In this document: positions 1 to 7,710 of the stretch, one piece after another
Numbering within the stretch: position 1 is the first letter of the stretch
How the letters are laid out: each line of letters starts with the position of its first letter
Assembly: GCA_903834145.1 (NCBI GenBank)
Contig: CAILHY010000013.1
Location: 1-56,060, forward strand
Direction: 5' to 3'
From: an uncultured Actinomycetes bacterium
GTDB taxonomy: Bacteria; Actinomycetota; Actinomycetes; Nanopelagicales; Nanopelagicaceae
DNA: 56,060 bases
The notes under the pieces: model-generated
What the model saw: the letters and a program-made list of their open reading frames with translations, nothing else
Database searches by the model: none
What the model was told of the DNA's origin: nothing
Translations under genes and position numbers: made by a program

Positions 1-36
1 GATCCGACATCTGATCCGATATCAGATCCGACATCA
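1..36. repeat. three tandem 12-bp repeats at window edge
   Basis: Three consecutive 12-base units begin GATCCGA (GATCCGACATCT, GATCCGATATCA, GATCCGACATCA) and a fourth partial unit GAT follows. They end about seven bases before the ribosome binding site of the phosphatase gene. One frame (positions 2-43) stays open to a TAA at 41-43, so the units may be the repeated C-terminal tail of an upstream protein cut off by the window edge, or intergenic. The window edge prevents a decision. Confidence 0.7.
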
Positions 37-55
37 GATTTAAGAAGGGGAGAGT

Positions 56-850
56 GTGGCTCAAAAGTCAGAACCATTGTTCACGACTTCCGCTCGGTCG
101 GTTGTTGGTTTGGTGCGTTCAGGAAATGAAGACTCCGCACTTATACATTCACGTCTTATTGCAGTTGCCGACGGAATGGGTGGACATGCAGGTGGTGAAG
201 TTGCTTCAGCCAGTGCGATCACAACGCTTTCTCAATTGTGTGCAATTCTAGATAGTGGCGGTATCGATCCAGATTCGGCAGAGGATTTATTAGTTAATTC
301 GCTTGATGATATTGATGCTGAAATTGGTCGAGTGGCGTCACACGATTCTGATCTCACAGGTATGGGCACAACTTTGAGCGCTCTTATGTTGTACAACAAT
401 GGCGAGAACGTTGCCTTACTTCATATTGGCGACTCAAGATGTTATCGACTTCGCGGCAATGAATTAACTCAATTAACGAGAGACCACACTGTTTTGCAAG
501 AGCTATTAGAACAAGGGGCTCTTACTGCGCAAGAGGTGCGCGAGCATCCGCAACGTTCTCTTCTAACGCAGGCAATTATGGGTGAAGGGTCACTTGCGCC
601 AGCTCTGATGGTTTATGAGATTGAAACCGGTGATCGTTTTCTTTTATGTAGTGACGGACTCTCCTCTGTTGTGGGAGAGAATGAAATTAAAGTCGGCTTA
701 ACAATTAGCGACCGTGAGGAGGCTGTAGCTTTCTTGATTGACGCGACATACGCCTCGGGTGCACCCGATAATGTCACCGTCGTAATTTCAGACATCCAGA
801 AAAGTACCAACGTGCATGATGTTGCCATTTTTCTAGGTGCCGCGGTATGA
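56..850 (+). CDS. pstP: PP2C-family Ser/Thr protein phosphatase (PstP-like)
   Basis: Metal-dependent phosphatase that would reverse phosphorylation by the kinase encoded next. The 264-residue protein has the PP2C motifs in order: RSGNED (21-26), DGMGGHAGG (39-47), a GDSR motif near 122, a CSDG motif near 199 and APDNV near 236, which supply the Asp residues that bind Mn/Mg. The GTG start is supported by AAGGGGAG a few bases upstream. Mycobacterial PstP has a C-terminal membrane anchor and an extracellular part; this protein ends right after the catalytic domain and has no hydrophobic segment, so it should be cytosolic. Its stop overlaps the kinase start (ATGA), so the pair is translationally coupled. 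Confidence 0.93.
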   Translation: MAQKSEPLFTTSARSVVGLVRSGNEDSALIHSRLIAVADGMGGHAGGEVASASAITTLSQLCAILDSGGIDPDSAEDLLVNSLDDIDAEIGRVASHDSDLTGMGTTLSALMLYNNGENVALLHIGDSRCYRLRGNELTQLTRDHTVLQELLEQGALTAQEVREHPQRSLLTQAIMGEGSLAPALMVYEIETGDRFLLCSDGLSSVVGENEIKVGLTISDREEAVAFLIDATYASGAPDNVTVVISDIQKSTNVHDVAIFLGAAV

Positions 851-2391
851 AAAACTTATTAGGAGATCGTTACAAGCTCGGTGAAATGATTGGTACCGGC
901 GGTATGGCAGATGTGTACATCGCCCAAGATCAACGCCTTTCTAGGCAGGTAGCCGTAAAGGTTCTACGAAGTGATCTTGCTCGCGACCCATCCTTTGTAG
1001 CGCGCTTTAGAAAAGAAGCACTCGCTGCTGCCGGGCTCAATCACCCTGGAATCGTTGCTGTGTACGACTCGGGTGAAGTACCTGCTCCCTACATAGTTAT
1101 GGAATTAGTTTCCGGACACACGTTGCGATCACTCATTCACAGTGGCGAACGTTTGCCTTTAGATCGAACCCTGGAAATTGCTGAGGGCGTTTTAGCAGCA
1201 CTTGAATATTCACATGAGCGAGGAATTGTTCATAGGGATATAAAACCTGCAAACGTCATGATCACTGATCAAGGCGATGTTAAGGTGATGGATTTCGGTA
1301 TCGCTCGTGCACTCGATGATATCGGTGCAACACTTACAAGCACGTGGAACATCGTAGGTACTGCTCAATACCTCTCGCCTGAACAAGCTATGGGCGAAAG
1401 CGCTGACTACCGAAGTGATATCTACTCTTTAGGTTGTCTGCTCTTTGAAGTCCTCACTGGGCGCCCGCCATATACGGGAGATACACCCGTTTCTATTGCT
1501 TTTCAGCATGTCTCCGGTGATTTTATAAAACCAAGTTCTCTTAACCCTGAATTACCTGAAGGGATAAACATTCTCCTTGCAGTCGCCTTGGCGAAGAAAC
1601 CTGCAGACCGATATCAAAGTGCCGCTGAAATGCTCTCAGATGTCCGCAAACTTCGCGCCGGCCAAGTAGTGAAAACGAAAATTGCCCGCAAACCTATTGG
1701 TCGAAGTCGAATTGCTCTCATTGCCTCCTTAATCATTGTGCTTGGCGGTGGATTTGCCTTCGCGGTTTCTAAGACCGGTACCACTCAAACAAATACACTC
1801 GCGGCACTTCCTAACGTTGTTGGGCTCACAGAATCAGATGCTCGCTCTTTGCTTGTCGGTTACACCGTAACCATTCAGCACTCACATGATGGGCGAATTC
1901 CAAAAGATCGGGTCGCAAGTCAGGTGCCATTGCCAACTTCCATGGTGAAGAAGAATTCAGGCGTGATTTTGACCCTCTCTGATGGGCCTGGTGATGCGAC
2001 TGTTCCACCTGGGTTGGTGGGAATGTCACTTATTGATGCGCGAACAGCACTTGCTGCGGCAGGTCTTGTTATTGCACAAACAGTTGCTGTTCCTTCAGAT
2101 AAGCCACAGGGAACAGTTCTACAAGTAGATCCTGTAAGTGGTTCCGTGATTTCTGCGGGCAGTGGAGTAACTCTGCAAATCGCCAGCGGTGATATTGCTG
2201 TTCCATCACTTGTAGGTGTTGATGAAATTCAAGCACGTACTGAACTTGTGCAAGCCGGCTTTCTTATTAATGAAATCCAAGCTTATGATCCCAATCAAGC
2301 ATCCGGTGTTATTTTGGCGCAAGCACCTGAAGCGGGAAGCACTCACACAATTGGTTCATCAGTGACAATCACTGTTAATAAAGCACCTTAA
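847..2391 (+). CDS. pknB: membrane Ser/Thr protein kinase with three PASTA domains (PknB-like)
   Basis: Transmembrane receptor kinase that senses peptidoglycan precursors and phosphorylates cell-wall and division proteins. The N-terminal kinase domain has the glycine loop (GTGGMA, 16-21), catalytic lysine K38, HRD motif at 129-131 and DFG at 149-151. A basic juxtamembrane stretch precedes one membrane helix at about 288-307. Three extracellular PASTA repeats follow (about 321-383, 384-449 and 450-514); mycobacterial PknB has four. It overlaps pstP by four bases and ends two bases from the convergent glutamine amidotransferase gene. The rodA, pbpA and pknA genes normally found between pstP and pknB in actinobacteria are absent. 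A plausible substrate encoded in this window is the CwlM-like protein (inference). Confidence 0.95.
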   Translation: MKNLLGDRYKLGEMIGTGGMADVYIAQDQRLSRQVAVKVLRSDLARDPSFVARFRKEALAAAGLNHPGIVAVYDSGEVPAPYIVMELVSGHTLRSLIHSGERLPLDRTLEIAEGVLAALEYSHERGIVHRDIKPANVMITDQGDVKVMDFGIARALDDIGATLTSTWNIVGTAQYLSPEQAMGESADYRSDIYSLGCLLFEVLTGRPPYTGDTPVSIAFQHVSGDFIKPSSLNPELPEGINILLAVALAKKPADRYQSAAEMLSDVRKLRAGQVVKTKIARKPIGRSRIALIASLIIVLGGGFAFAVSKTGTTQTNTLAALPNVVGLTESDARSLLVGYTVTIQHSHDGRIPKDRVASQVPLPTSMVKKNSGVILTLSDGPGDATVPPGLVGMSLIDARTALAAAGLVIAQTVAVPSDKPQGTVLQVDPVSGSVISAGSGVTLQIASGDIAVPSLVGVDEIQARTELVQAGFLINEIQAYDPNQASGVILAQAPEAGSTHTIGSSVTITVNKAP

Positions 2392-2393
2392 AA

Positions 2394-3023
2394 CTATTTT
2401 CCTACAACGGGTGAGAGTCCTACTGCTTTCTCCAATGCGCTTGGATCCCCACATTCATTTAGCCAGTTAGCAAGCATGTGATGACCGTGTTCTGTAAGTA
2501 CGGATTCCGGATGAAATTGCACGCCTTCAATGGGAAGAGTTTTGTGACGCATCGACATCACAACGCCCGAGTCTGTTTCGCTGGTGATTTCAATTTCTTC
2601 TGGAAGTGTTGCACGTTCTACTGCTAGCGAGTGATAACGAGTTGCTTGAAAAGGTGAAGGTAAATCCTTGAGGACCCCTTTTTCGTGATGGTGAACTTGC
2701 GATGTTTTTCCATGGAGTAATTCAGGTGCCTGTGAAACAGTGGCGCCATAGGCAACTCCAATTGCTTGATGGCCGAGGCAGACTCCAAAAAGTGGGATTT
2801 TTTTCTCTGCGCAATATTTGACCATGGCAACACTGACCCCTGCCTTTTCGGGTGTGCCTGGGCCGGGAGAAATCAAGACGCCGTCGTAATTATCTGCATC
2901 CGTCACTTCCACTTCATCGTTTCGAACAACAGTGCATTGCGCCCCGAGCTGGCCGAGGTACTGGACAAGGTTGAAAACAAAAGAGTCGTAGTTATCAATA
3001 ACAAGAATTTTGCGAGCGGGCAT
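2394..3023 (-). CDS. class I glutamine amidotransferase subunit (TrpG/PabA-type)
   Basis: Glutaminase subunit that hands ammonia to anthranilate synthase or aminodeoxychorismate synthase, in tryptophan or folate synthesis. From the start chosen here the protein has 209 residues and opens with the family signature ILVIDNYDSF. The catalytic Cys lies in GVCLGHQ (C82), and His/Glu in FHPES (H171, E173). An ATG 36 bases further upstream is in frame, but AGGGGAG lies nine bases before the chosen start and the family begins here. The partner synthase is not in the window, so TrpG and PabA cannot be separated; the position beside crgA and pknB is that of M. tuberculosis Rv0013 (trpG). Confidence 0.92.
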   Translation of the reverse strand: MPARKILVIDNYDSFVFNLVQYLGQLGAQCTVVRNDEVEVTDADNYDGVLISPGPGTPEKAGVSVAMVKYCAEKKIPLFGVCLGHQAIGVAYGATVSQAPELLHGKTSQVHHHEKGVLKDLPSPFQATRYHSLAVERATLPEEIEITSETDSGVVMSMRHKTLPIEGVQFHPESVLTEHGHHMLANWLNECGDPSALEKAVGLSPVVGK

Positions 3024-3094
3024 GGGTGAAGTCTCCCCTATTGGCTCGCTTTCTCGCATTTTTGCGGTCTTGGCTAAGACCCCTGAGCCCGTGT

Positions 3095-3100
3095 TACCCT
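3095..3100 (+). promoter_or_regulatory. candidate -10 hexamer TACCCT of crgA, leaderless geometry
   Basis: TACCCT fits TANNNT and lies seven bases before the crgA ATG. No Shine-Dalgarno sequence is present, so transcription would start at or next to the start codon. A TTGGCT about 19 bases upstream could serve as the -35. Confidence 0.5.
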
Positions 3101-3107
3101 CTGCTCT

Positions 3108-3365
3108 ATGCCAAAGTCGAAATTACGTAAAAAAGATAAGAACGTCATTCCAGCCGAGATCTTGCATCCTGTTTCGCTACCTGCGGAGAGCCCTCGTTGG
3201 CTTGCCCCTGTCATGGTGAGTGGTTTTCTAATCGGTTTGGCCTGGATCGTCGTTTTTTATGTGACCTCGACCAATTATCCAATCCCAGGCATTGGTGCAT
3301 GGAACATGGTTGTTGGATTTGCCTTCATTGGCGTGGGTTTTTCACTCGCTACGAAATGGCGTTAA
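3108..3365 (+). CDS. crgA: cell division protein CrgA
   Basis: Small membrane protein specific to actinobacteria that helps recruit the division machinery (FtsZ ring, FtsI, PBPs). The 85-residue protein has a basic N-terminus (PKSKLRKKDK), the SPRWLAP motif before the first helix (about 31-53), a short TNYPIPGIGAWN loop, and a second helix near 66-80 ending KWR. This is the classic two-helix CrgA layout. It is divergent from the glutamine amidotransferase gene and near pknB, as in Mycobacterium. There is no Shine-Dalgarno; a leaderless transcript is likely. Confidence 0.95.
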   Translation: MPKSKLRKKDKNVIPAEILHPVSLPAESPRWLAPVMVSGFLIGLAWIVVFYVTSTNYPIPGIGAWNMVVGFAFIGVGFSLATKWR

Positions 3366-3390
3366 TTACACCGTTGTAATTCCTCCACAT

Positions 3391-3412
3391 GGTGGATAAC
3401 TCCTGTGGATAA
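3391..3412 (-). promoter_or_regulatory. pair of DnaA-box-like sites outside the origin
   Basis: TGTGGATAA at 3404-3412 is a perfect DnaA box on the minus strand (TTATCCACA). GGTGGATAA at 3391-3399 differs at one base. They sit in the 48-base gap between the convergent crgA and rhomboid genes, where no promoter is expected. A small inverted repeat (AATTAC, six bases, GTAATT) lies just upstream at about 3364-3381. Confidence 0.6.
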
Positions 3413-3413
3413 A

Positions 3414-3971
3414 TCAGATCTTTTTCTTGCGTAGAACTACCTTCGAAACCAGCGCCCCTCCAATAAGTCCGCCGAGGTGGGCATGCCAATCGATCCCCGA
3501 TAAGACAAAACTCATGGCGAAGTTGATTCCAATAATTACGACGATGCTTTTAACATCCACGCCAATTCTGCGGCCCGCGACGAGTAGCGCTCCAAAAAGA
3601 CCGAAGATTGCACCAGATGCACCGACGGATGGTTGGTTGATCGGGTCTAGGGCCAATGATGCCAGGGAGCCGGTAATCAAGGAAGCAAAAAAGATAATGA
3701 GTAACTTGTTTCGACCGAATGCTTGCTCAATGGGATTGCCCAAAATCAAGAGTGCATACATATTGAACCCTAAGTGCAATAAACCACCGTGCACCAACGC
3801 AACGGTAAGTACGCGATACCACTCACCAGTACCGACGCCGTGAATTGATCCATCACTAAATGCCGCCTTATTAATAAGGAACAACTGTTCTTGAAGTGAG
3901 GGGATCAGTAACTGCAGTAAATAGAAACCGCAGATTACGGTGATTAGTGCTGTGGTGGCTGTGCGTTTCAC
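3414..3971 (-). CDS. rhomboid-family intramembrane serine protease
   Basis: Polytopic membrane protease that cleaves membrane segments of other proteins. The 185-residue protein has about six helices and the rhomboid signatures: HLGFNMYAL (66-74), the catalytic serine in GASG (S119) and the catalytic histidine in HAHLGG (H165). It ends with a basic RKKK tail. Its ATG overlaps the stop of the cyclophilin gene (ATGA), so the two are co-translated; the same neighbours (ppiA, Rv0010c, crgA) occur in Mycobacterium, although the middle gene there is a different membrane protein. The substrate is unknown. Confidence 0.88.
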   Translation of the reverse strand: MKRTATTALITVICGFYLLQLLIPSLQEQLFLINKAAFSDGSIHGVGTGEWYRVLTVALVHGGLLHLGFNMYALLILGNPIEQAFGRNKLLIIFFASLITGSLASLALDPINQPSVGASGAIFGLFGALLVAGRRIGVDVKSIVVIIGINFAMSFVLSGIDWHAHLGGLIGGALVSKVVLRKKKI

Positions 3972-4477
3972 GCGATCGTGACTGAGTTAATCGTTATAGG
4001 GGTTGAGGGGCGATCTTGGGCGTCAGTCTTCGCTTTGCCGATTGCATCCACGACGCCTTGGCTGGCTTTATCTTTTACTTCGCCGAAGATCGTGTGTTTA
4101 CGGTTTAGCCACGTAGTCGGTGCAACTGTAATGAAAAATTGTGAACCATTTGTTCCTGGTCCAGAATTTGCCATCGCTAAAATGTATGGGCGATCAAAAA
4201 CTAATTCGCCATGAAATTCATCTGCGAAACGATATCCCGGTCCGCCGGTTCCGCGACCTAGTGGGTCTCCACCTTGAATCATGAAGCCTTCAATGACGCG
4301 GTGGAAGACAGTGCCATCGAAAAGGTTGGCAGTGCTCTTCTTGCCATCACGAGGATCTGTCCACTCGCGTGCACCTGTTGCTAATTCAACAAAGTTAGCT
4401 ACGGTTTTTGGTGCATGGTTTGGGAACAATTCAATAATGATGTCGCCCATTGAAGTGTGCAGAGTTGCAGTAGACAT
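3968..4477 (-). CDS. ppiA: cyclophilin-type peptidyl-prolyl cis-trans isomerase
   Basis: Catalyses prolyl cis-trans isomerisation during protein folding. The 169-residue protein carries the cyclophilin core: FDGTVFHRVI, GFMIQGGDP, RFADEF, LAMANSGPGTNGSQFFI and HTIFGEV. The start used is the ATG preceded by AAAGGG at six bases; an upstream in-frame ATG adds 19 residues (starting MAIALLVKYQ) that are not family-like. No signal peptide is present with this start, so it should be cytosolic. The next gene (rhomboid) overlaps its stop. Confidence 0.93.
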   Translation of the reverse strand: MSTATLHTSMGDIIIELFPNHAPKTVANFVELATGAREWTDPRDGKKSTANLFDGTVFHRVIEGFMIQGGDPLGRGTGGPGYRFADEFHGELVFDRPYILAMANSGPGTNGSQFFITVAPTTWLNRKHTIFGEVKDKASQGVVDAIGKAKTDAQDRPSTPITINSVTIA

Positions 4478-4546
4478 GGTGGCCCTTTCGGCAGTTTTTT
4501 GACATTGATATTTAACGAGTAAAGCAATAGCCATACTTTACAACAA

Positions 4547-5350
4547 CTATTGGGAGGTCCATCCTCCGTCTACGGGAATTGCAGCCCCTGTGATGTTATG
4601 AGCGGCCTTAGAACAAAGGAAAAGCGCAACTTGTCCGATGTCATCAGGCGTAGACATGCGTTTTGAAGGTTGTTTTTCTGAAAGCAGGTCCGCAATTCCT
4701 GCCGCGCGATCGCCGTTAAATTTATCAACTCGCGCTTGAATTTGTGACTCAATAAGTGCAGTTTCTACCCAACCAGGACAGATTGCATTGACAGTGACAC
4801 CACCGGATTCCCTTGTACCTGCATCAGCGTATTCAAGTGCTGTTACGCGAGTGATGCCGATAACGCCGTGTTTGGCTGCGACATAAGGTGCTTTAGCTAC
4901 TGAGGCAACTAAGCCGTGAACAGAGGCTGTGTTGATAACGCGGCCATATCCTCGCTCTGCCATTTGGGGTAGCAATAAGCGCATGGTGTCAAAAACTGAC
5001 GAAAGATTAATTCCAATGATGTCATCCCATTTACTGCGAGGCATCTGCGCTGTTGGCGCAGTGAATTGAATACCTGCGTTATTGCACAAAATATCAACTG
5101 GCCCAAAATTTAAAATCTGTTGAATAAGATCCTCTGTCGCAGAGCTATCGCGTAGGTCTGTAACAAATGTTTCCACTTTTCCGGCGCCAGCCTTCTTTAC
5201 TGCGGCAACAGCGATATCAATAGTGGGTTGATCGGCAAGACCGTGCAAAACTATATCGGCGCCTTCTTGGGCTAGCGCCAGAGCAATTCCTAATCCGATT
5301 CCTTGATAAGAACCTGTGATGAACGCTCTCTTACCTTGGAGTTGATTCAT
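4547..5350 (-). CDS. bdhA: SDR dehydrogenase, probable 3-hydroxybutyrate dehydrogenase
   Basis: NAD-dependent short-chain dehydrogenase, most likely interconverting D-3-hydroxybutyrate and acetoacetate. The 267-residue protein has the Rossmann motif TGSYQGIG (12-19), NNAG (90-93), and the catalytic set S143, Y156 and K160. The stretches NNAGIQF, VHGLVAS, YVAAKHG, ICPGWV and the ending VDGGWTSQ closely follow the 3-hydroxybutyrate dehydrogenase family. AGGAAG lies just before the ATG. It sits two bases after the alpha/beta hydrolase gene, so both are probably one operon. Substrate assignment rests on motif resemblance only. Confidence 0.85.
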   Translation of the reverse strand: MNQLQGKRAFITGSYQGIGLGIALALAQEGADIVLHGLADQPTIDIAVAAVKKAGAGKVETFVTDLRDSSATEDLIQQILNFGPVDILCNNAGIQFTAPTAQMPRSKWDDIIGINLSSVFDTMRLLLPQMAERGYGRVINTASVHGLVASVAKAPYVAAKHGVIGITRVTALEYADAGTRESGGVTVNAICPGWVETALIESQIQARVDKFNGDRAAGIADLLSEKQPSKRMSTPDDIGQVALFLCSKAAHNITGAAIPVDGGWTSQ

Positions 5351-5352
5351 GA

Positions 5353-6249
5353 CTACTTCCTATCCCCATAAATTATCTGGGCACATTTTTCCGCACCTGT
5401 GGCTTCCAATAAAATATCGTAATGGTTTACATCCTCAACAATTTCGAGTTTGAGCATTGGGTACTGAGGAAGAACGTAGTCGAGAACCATGGGTGGGTAT
5501 AGACCCAGAGGTTCGTTCTGGAGCCCCCTTTCGGCTTTCACGAAAAGAACTTCTTCCTTCAAACCTTTTAGTGAATCAACGATCAAACTTTCACCGAACA
5601 TATCTTGGTTATCGCCGATGACTGCGTCGACATTTGTTGATGAATGAAACTCGGGGGATTGCCCCCGTAAATCGTAATCAGCATATTCATCGAGTGCTGA
5701 TGTCCATCCTTTGTTAAATGCGGGTTGGACTTTCCAATAATTGCGATATTCCTCTTTTGTTGAAAATTTCATTGCTAAACGGCTCAGTGCTGGACCAAGT
5801 ACAAGCGGTAGTACTTCCTCAATAGTCATTCCCGGTGGGAGCGGAAGTGGAATTCCTCCATCGATAAGGGTTGTTCGAGAAACCCGATCGGGGTAGAGGC
5901 CAACAAGTGCTACCGCAACAAATGCACCCATGGAATGTCCTATGACATCTACCTTTTCTAAGCCTAAATAATCAATTACAGCCACAAGATCTCTTGCGTG
6001 GGCGCGCATCCCAAATGGTGCTGAAAGTTGGTTGGAGTCACCACGGCCACGCAAGTCAACCGCGTAAGGCACAAATCCGCGAGCGATGAGAGATTGCGCA
6101 AATAACTGAAAAGCTCGATTTGTTGATGTAACCCCATGAATTAATAGCACTGGGGTACCGTTATTTTTTGGGCCAAATCGAAAGAGGGCTAAATCTCCCC
6201 CGTCCACTTTCACATTGAATTTTTCAGAGGGAATGAATCGTGTATCCAT
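5353..6249 (-). CDS. alpha/beta hydrolase of unknown substrate
   Basis: Serine hydrolase fold: oxyanion motif HGVTSTN, nucleophile elbow GHSMG, and a C-terminal VNHYD that supplies the catalytic histidine. An acidic residue of the triad is probably in the QDMFGESL region. Three starts are possible (6321, 6273, 6249). I chose 6249 (298 residues, start MDTRFIPSEK) because TATTCT lies exactly six bases upstream, matching the leaderless pattern of other first genes here; the 24 upstream residues are not hydrolase-like. It heads an operon with the hydroxybutyrate dehydrogenase-like gene and diverges from the ABC importer. An ester or oligomer hydrolase feeding that dehydrogenase is a guess. Confidence 0.8.
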   Translation of the reverse strand: MDTRFIPSEKFNVKVDGGDLALFRFGPKNNGTPVLLIHGVTSTNRAFQLFAQSLIARGFVPYAVDLRGRGDSNQLSAPFGMRAHARDLVAVIDYLGLEKVDVIGHSMGAFVAVALVGLYPDRVSRTTLIDGGIPLPLPPGMTIEEVLPLVLGPALSRLAMKFSTKEEYRNYWKVQPAFNKGWTSALDEYADYDLRGQSPEFHSSTNVDAVIGDNQDMFGESLIVDSLKGLKEEVLFVKAERGLQNEPLGLYPPMVLDYVLPQYPMLKLEIVEDVNHYDILLEATGAEKCAQIIYGDRK

Positions 6250-6255
6250 ATGGAG

Positions 6256-6261
6256 AGAATA
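6256..6261 (-). promoter_or_regulatory. candidate -10 TATTCT for the hydrolase operon
   Basis: On the minus strand TATTCT is followed by six bases (CTCCAT) and then the ATG at 6249. There is no Shine-Dalgarno in front of this ATG. This geometry decides the start chosen for the hydrolase. Confidence 0.45.
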
Positions 6262-6358
6262 GTCGGTGTACATACAATCTGTAAGAAATGTTGTAGAAAC
6301 GTGACAATCAACTTCTCTCATCCCGAAATTCCTGTGGCTATACTTTTAAATCAACCGT

Positions 6359-6383
6359 AAGCCAATTGGTAGGCGATTGGCTT
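6359..6383. promoter_or_regulatory. 8-bp inverted repeat in the divergent hydrolase/livK region
   Basis: AAGCCAAT (6359-6366) and ATTGGCTT (6376-6383) form a perfect inverted repeat around a nine-base spacer. It lies in the 159-base divergent region and ends 25 bases before the livK start. A TATACT at 6339-6344 is a possible -10 for livK, which would place the repeat in the first part of its leader. It could be a repressor operator or an RNA hairpin. No T-run follows, so it is not a classical terminator. Confidence 0.55.
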
Positions 6384-6408
6384 CACTTTAACTTTTGGAG
6401 ATAACTCA

Positions 6409-7587
6409 ATGGTAAACCGCTCAAAACTCAAAGGCGTCGGGGTTGTACTACTCTCCCTCGCTATTGCTGCACCTGCTGCGCTTTCAGCGCCAGCTGGAGC
6501 TGCAAGTCCAGCAGATATTAAAATTGGTGTAATCACCGCTACTTCAGGTGGATTGAAGTCATATGGCGATGCATACAACGCAGCGCTCGACTGGGGCTTG
6601 AAGTATTACACGGGTGGAAAAATGAGCATTAATGGTGCCAAATTGGTAGTCACCAAAAAAGATGATGGTGGCGATCCTGCCGCTGCAACTGCTGCGTTCA
6701 AGGACATGGTTGGAAACGGCACCAAGATCATTGTGGGAACAGCATCTTCTGCTGTCGCTTTAACTCTTGCGCCCTTGGCACAACAGAACAAGGTTCTCTA
6801 TATTTCCGGTCCAGCTAAATTTGACGGAGTAGTAAGCGCAACGAATAAGTATGTGTTCCGCTCCGGCAATAACTCCACCCAAGATCTTGCACCACTTGCT
6901 GGTATTCGACCAATTAAAGGCAAGACCGTGGTCCTTTTTGTTGAAGACAATGCATTCGGCGCTGGAAACATCGCGGCTGCTAAAGCTCTACTAGGACCTC
7001 AAGGTGCTCTATTTACAGAAATCAAAGTAGCTACAACAGCAACTGATTTCACGCCTTATGCGAAGAAGGCTGCTGATGCTGGTGCCTCCTACACATTCAT
7101 TGCTTGGTCAAACGCACTCACCGCTGGTGGAATGTTTACTGCATTGAAGCAACAGGGAGCTTTTGCTCACAGCAAGCCAATTACCGGCTTAGCTGGGGTC
7201 GCCTCTTACGACATTTATGGAACAATTTTTGATGGCACAAGTGCAATCTTGACCAACAGTTACTTCCCTGGTGTCTACAACGGAGCAGCATCTACTGCAC
7301 TTGCAGCTGACTACGCACAAAACAATCAAACTCAGGATCTTTTCACCCCTACAGGTGCCGATGCTGCTCGTATGATCGTTCAGGCGCTCACCGGTAACAC
7401 TGGAGTTAATGTGGATACCGCAATCACTAAACTTCAAGGATTTTCTTGGTTGGGTGTTAAGGGTCGTATGACGATCAACGCCACAACTCACCAGGTAATC
7501 CAACCAATGTTCTTGGTTTCACTGAACAAGAGCGGGTCTCATTATGTTCCTGCCTTGATTAAGACTATCCATAACGTTGGTCAATAA
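6409..7587 (+). CDS. substrate-binding protein of a branched-chain-amino-acid-type ABC importer
   Basis: Extracellular receptor that delivers substrate to the LivHMGF-type transporter encoded next. The 392-residue protein has a signal peptide (basic start, hydrophobic stretch about 10-28, cleavage likely after APAGA-A near 32) followed by a type I periplasmic-binding fold starting IKIGVITATSGGLKSYG. The ligand may be a branched-chain or other amino acid, a short-chain acid or an amide; sequence does not decide. There is no lipobox cysteine near the signal peptide, which is unusual for a binding protein in a cell without an outer membrane. TTTGGAGAT lies before the ATG. A terminator hairpin separates it from the ATPase genes. 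Confidence 0.9.
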   Translation: MVNRSKLKGVGVVLLSLAIAAPAALSAPAGAASPADIKIGVITATSGGLKSYGDAYNAALDWGLKYYTGGKMSINGAKLVVTKKDDGGDPAAATAAFKDMVGNGTKIIVGTASSAVALTLAPLAQQNKVLYISGPAKFDGVVSATNKYVFRSGNNSTQDLAPLAGIRPIKGKTVVLFVEDNAFGAGNIAAAKALLGPQGALFTEIKVATTATDFTPYAKKAADAGASYTFIAWSNALTAGGMFTALKQQGAFAHSKPITGLAGVASYDIYGTIFDGTSAILTNSYFPGVYNGAASTALAADYAQNNQTQDLFTPTGADAARMIVQALTGNTGVNVDTAITKLQGFSWLGVKGRMTINATTHQVIQPMFLVSLNKSGSHYVPALIKTIHNVGQ

Positions 7588-7611
7588 GTATTTGGGTTAA
7601 ATACTTGAAAT

Positions 7612-7650
7612 AGAGAAGCCTGGCACTTACGAGTGTCAGGCTTCTCTTTT
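7612..7650 (+). terminator. intrinsic terminator between binding protein and ATPase genes
   Basis: AGAGAAGCCTGGCACT (7612-7627) pairs with AGTGTCAGGCTTCTCT (7632-7647) around a TACG tetraloop, with one G-U pair, and a short T-run follows. It probably ends most binding-protein transcripts and lets a fraction continue into the transporter genes. Confidence 0.85.
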
Positions 7651-7710
7651 CATGGCTTATGTTGGTACTTTCCTATTCGACTAGTTAGTAGATATTTGAT
7701 GAGGTGATGA

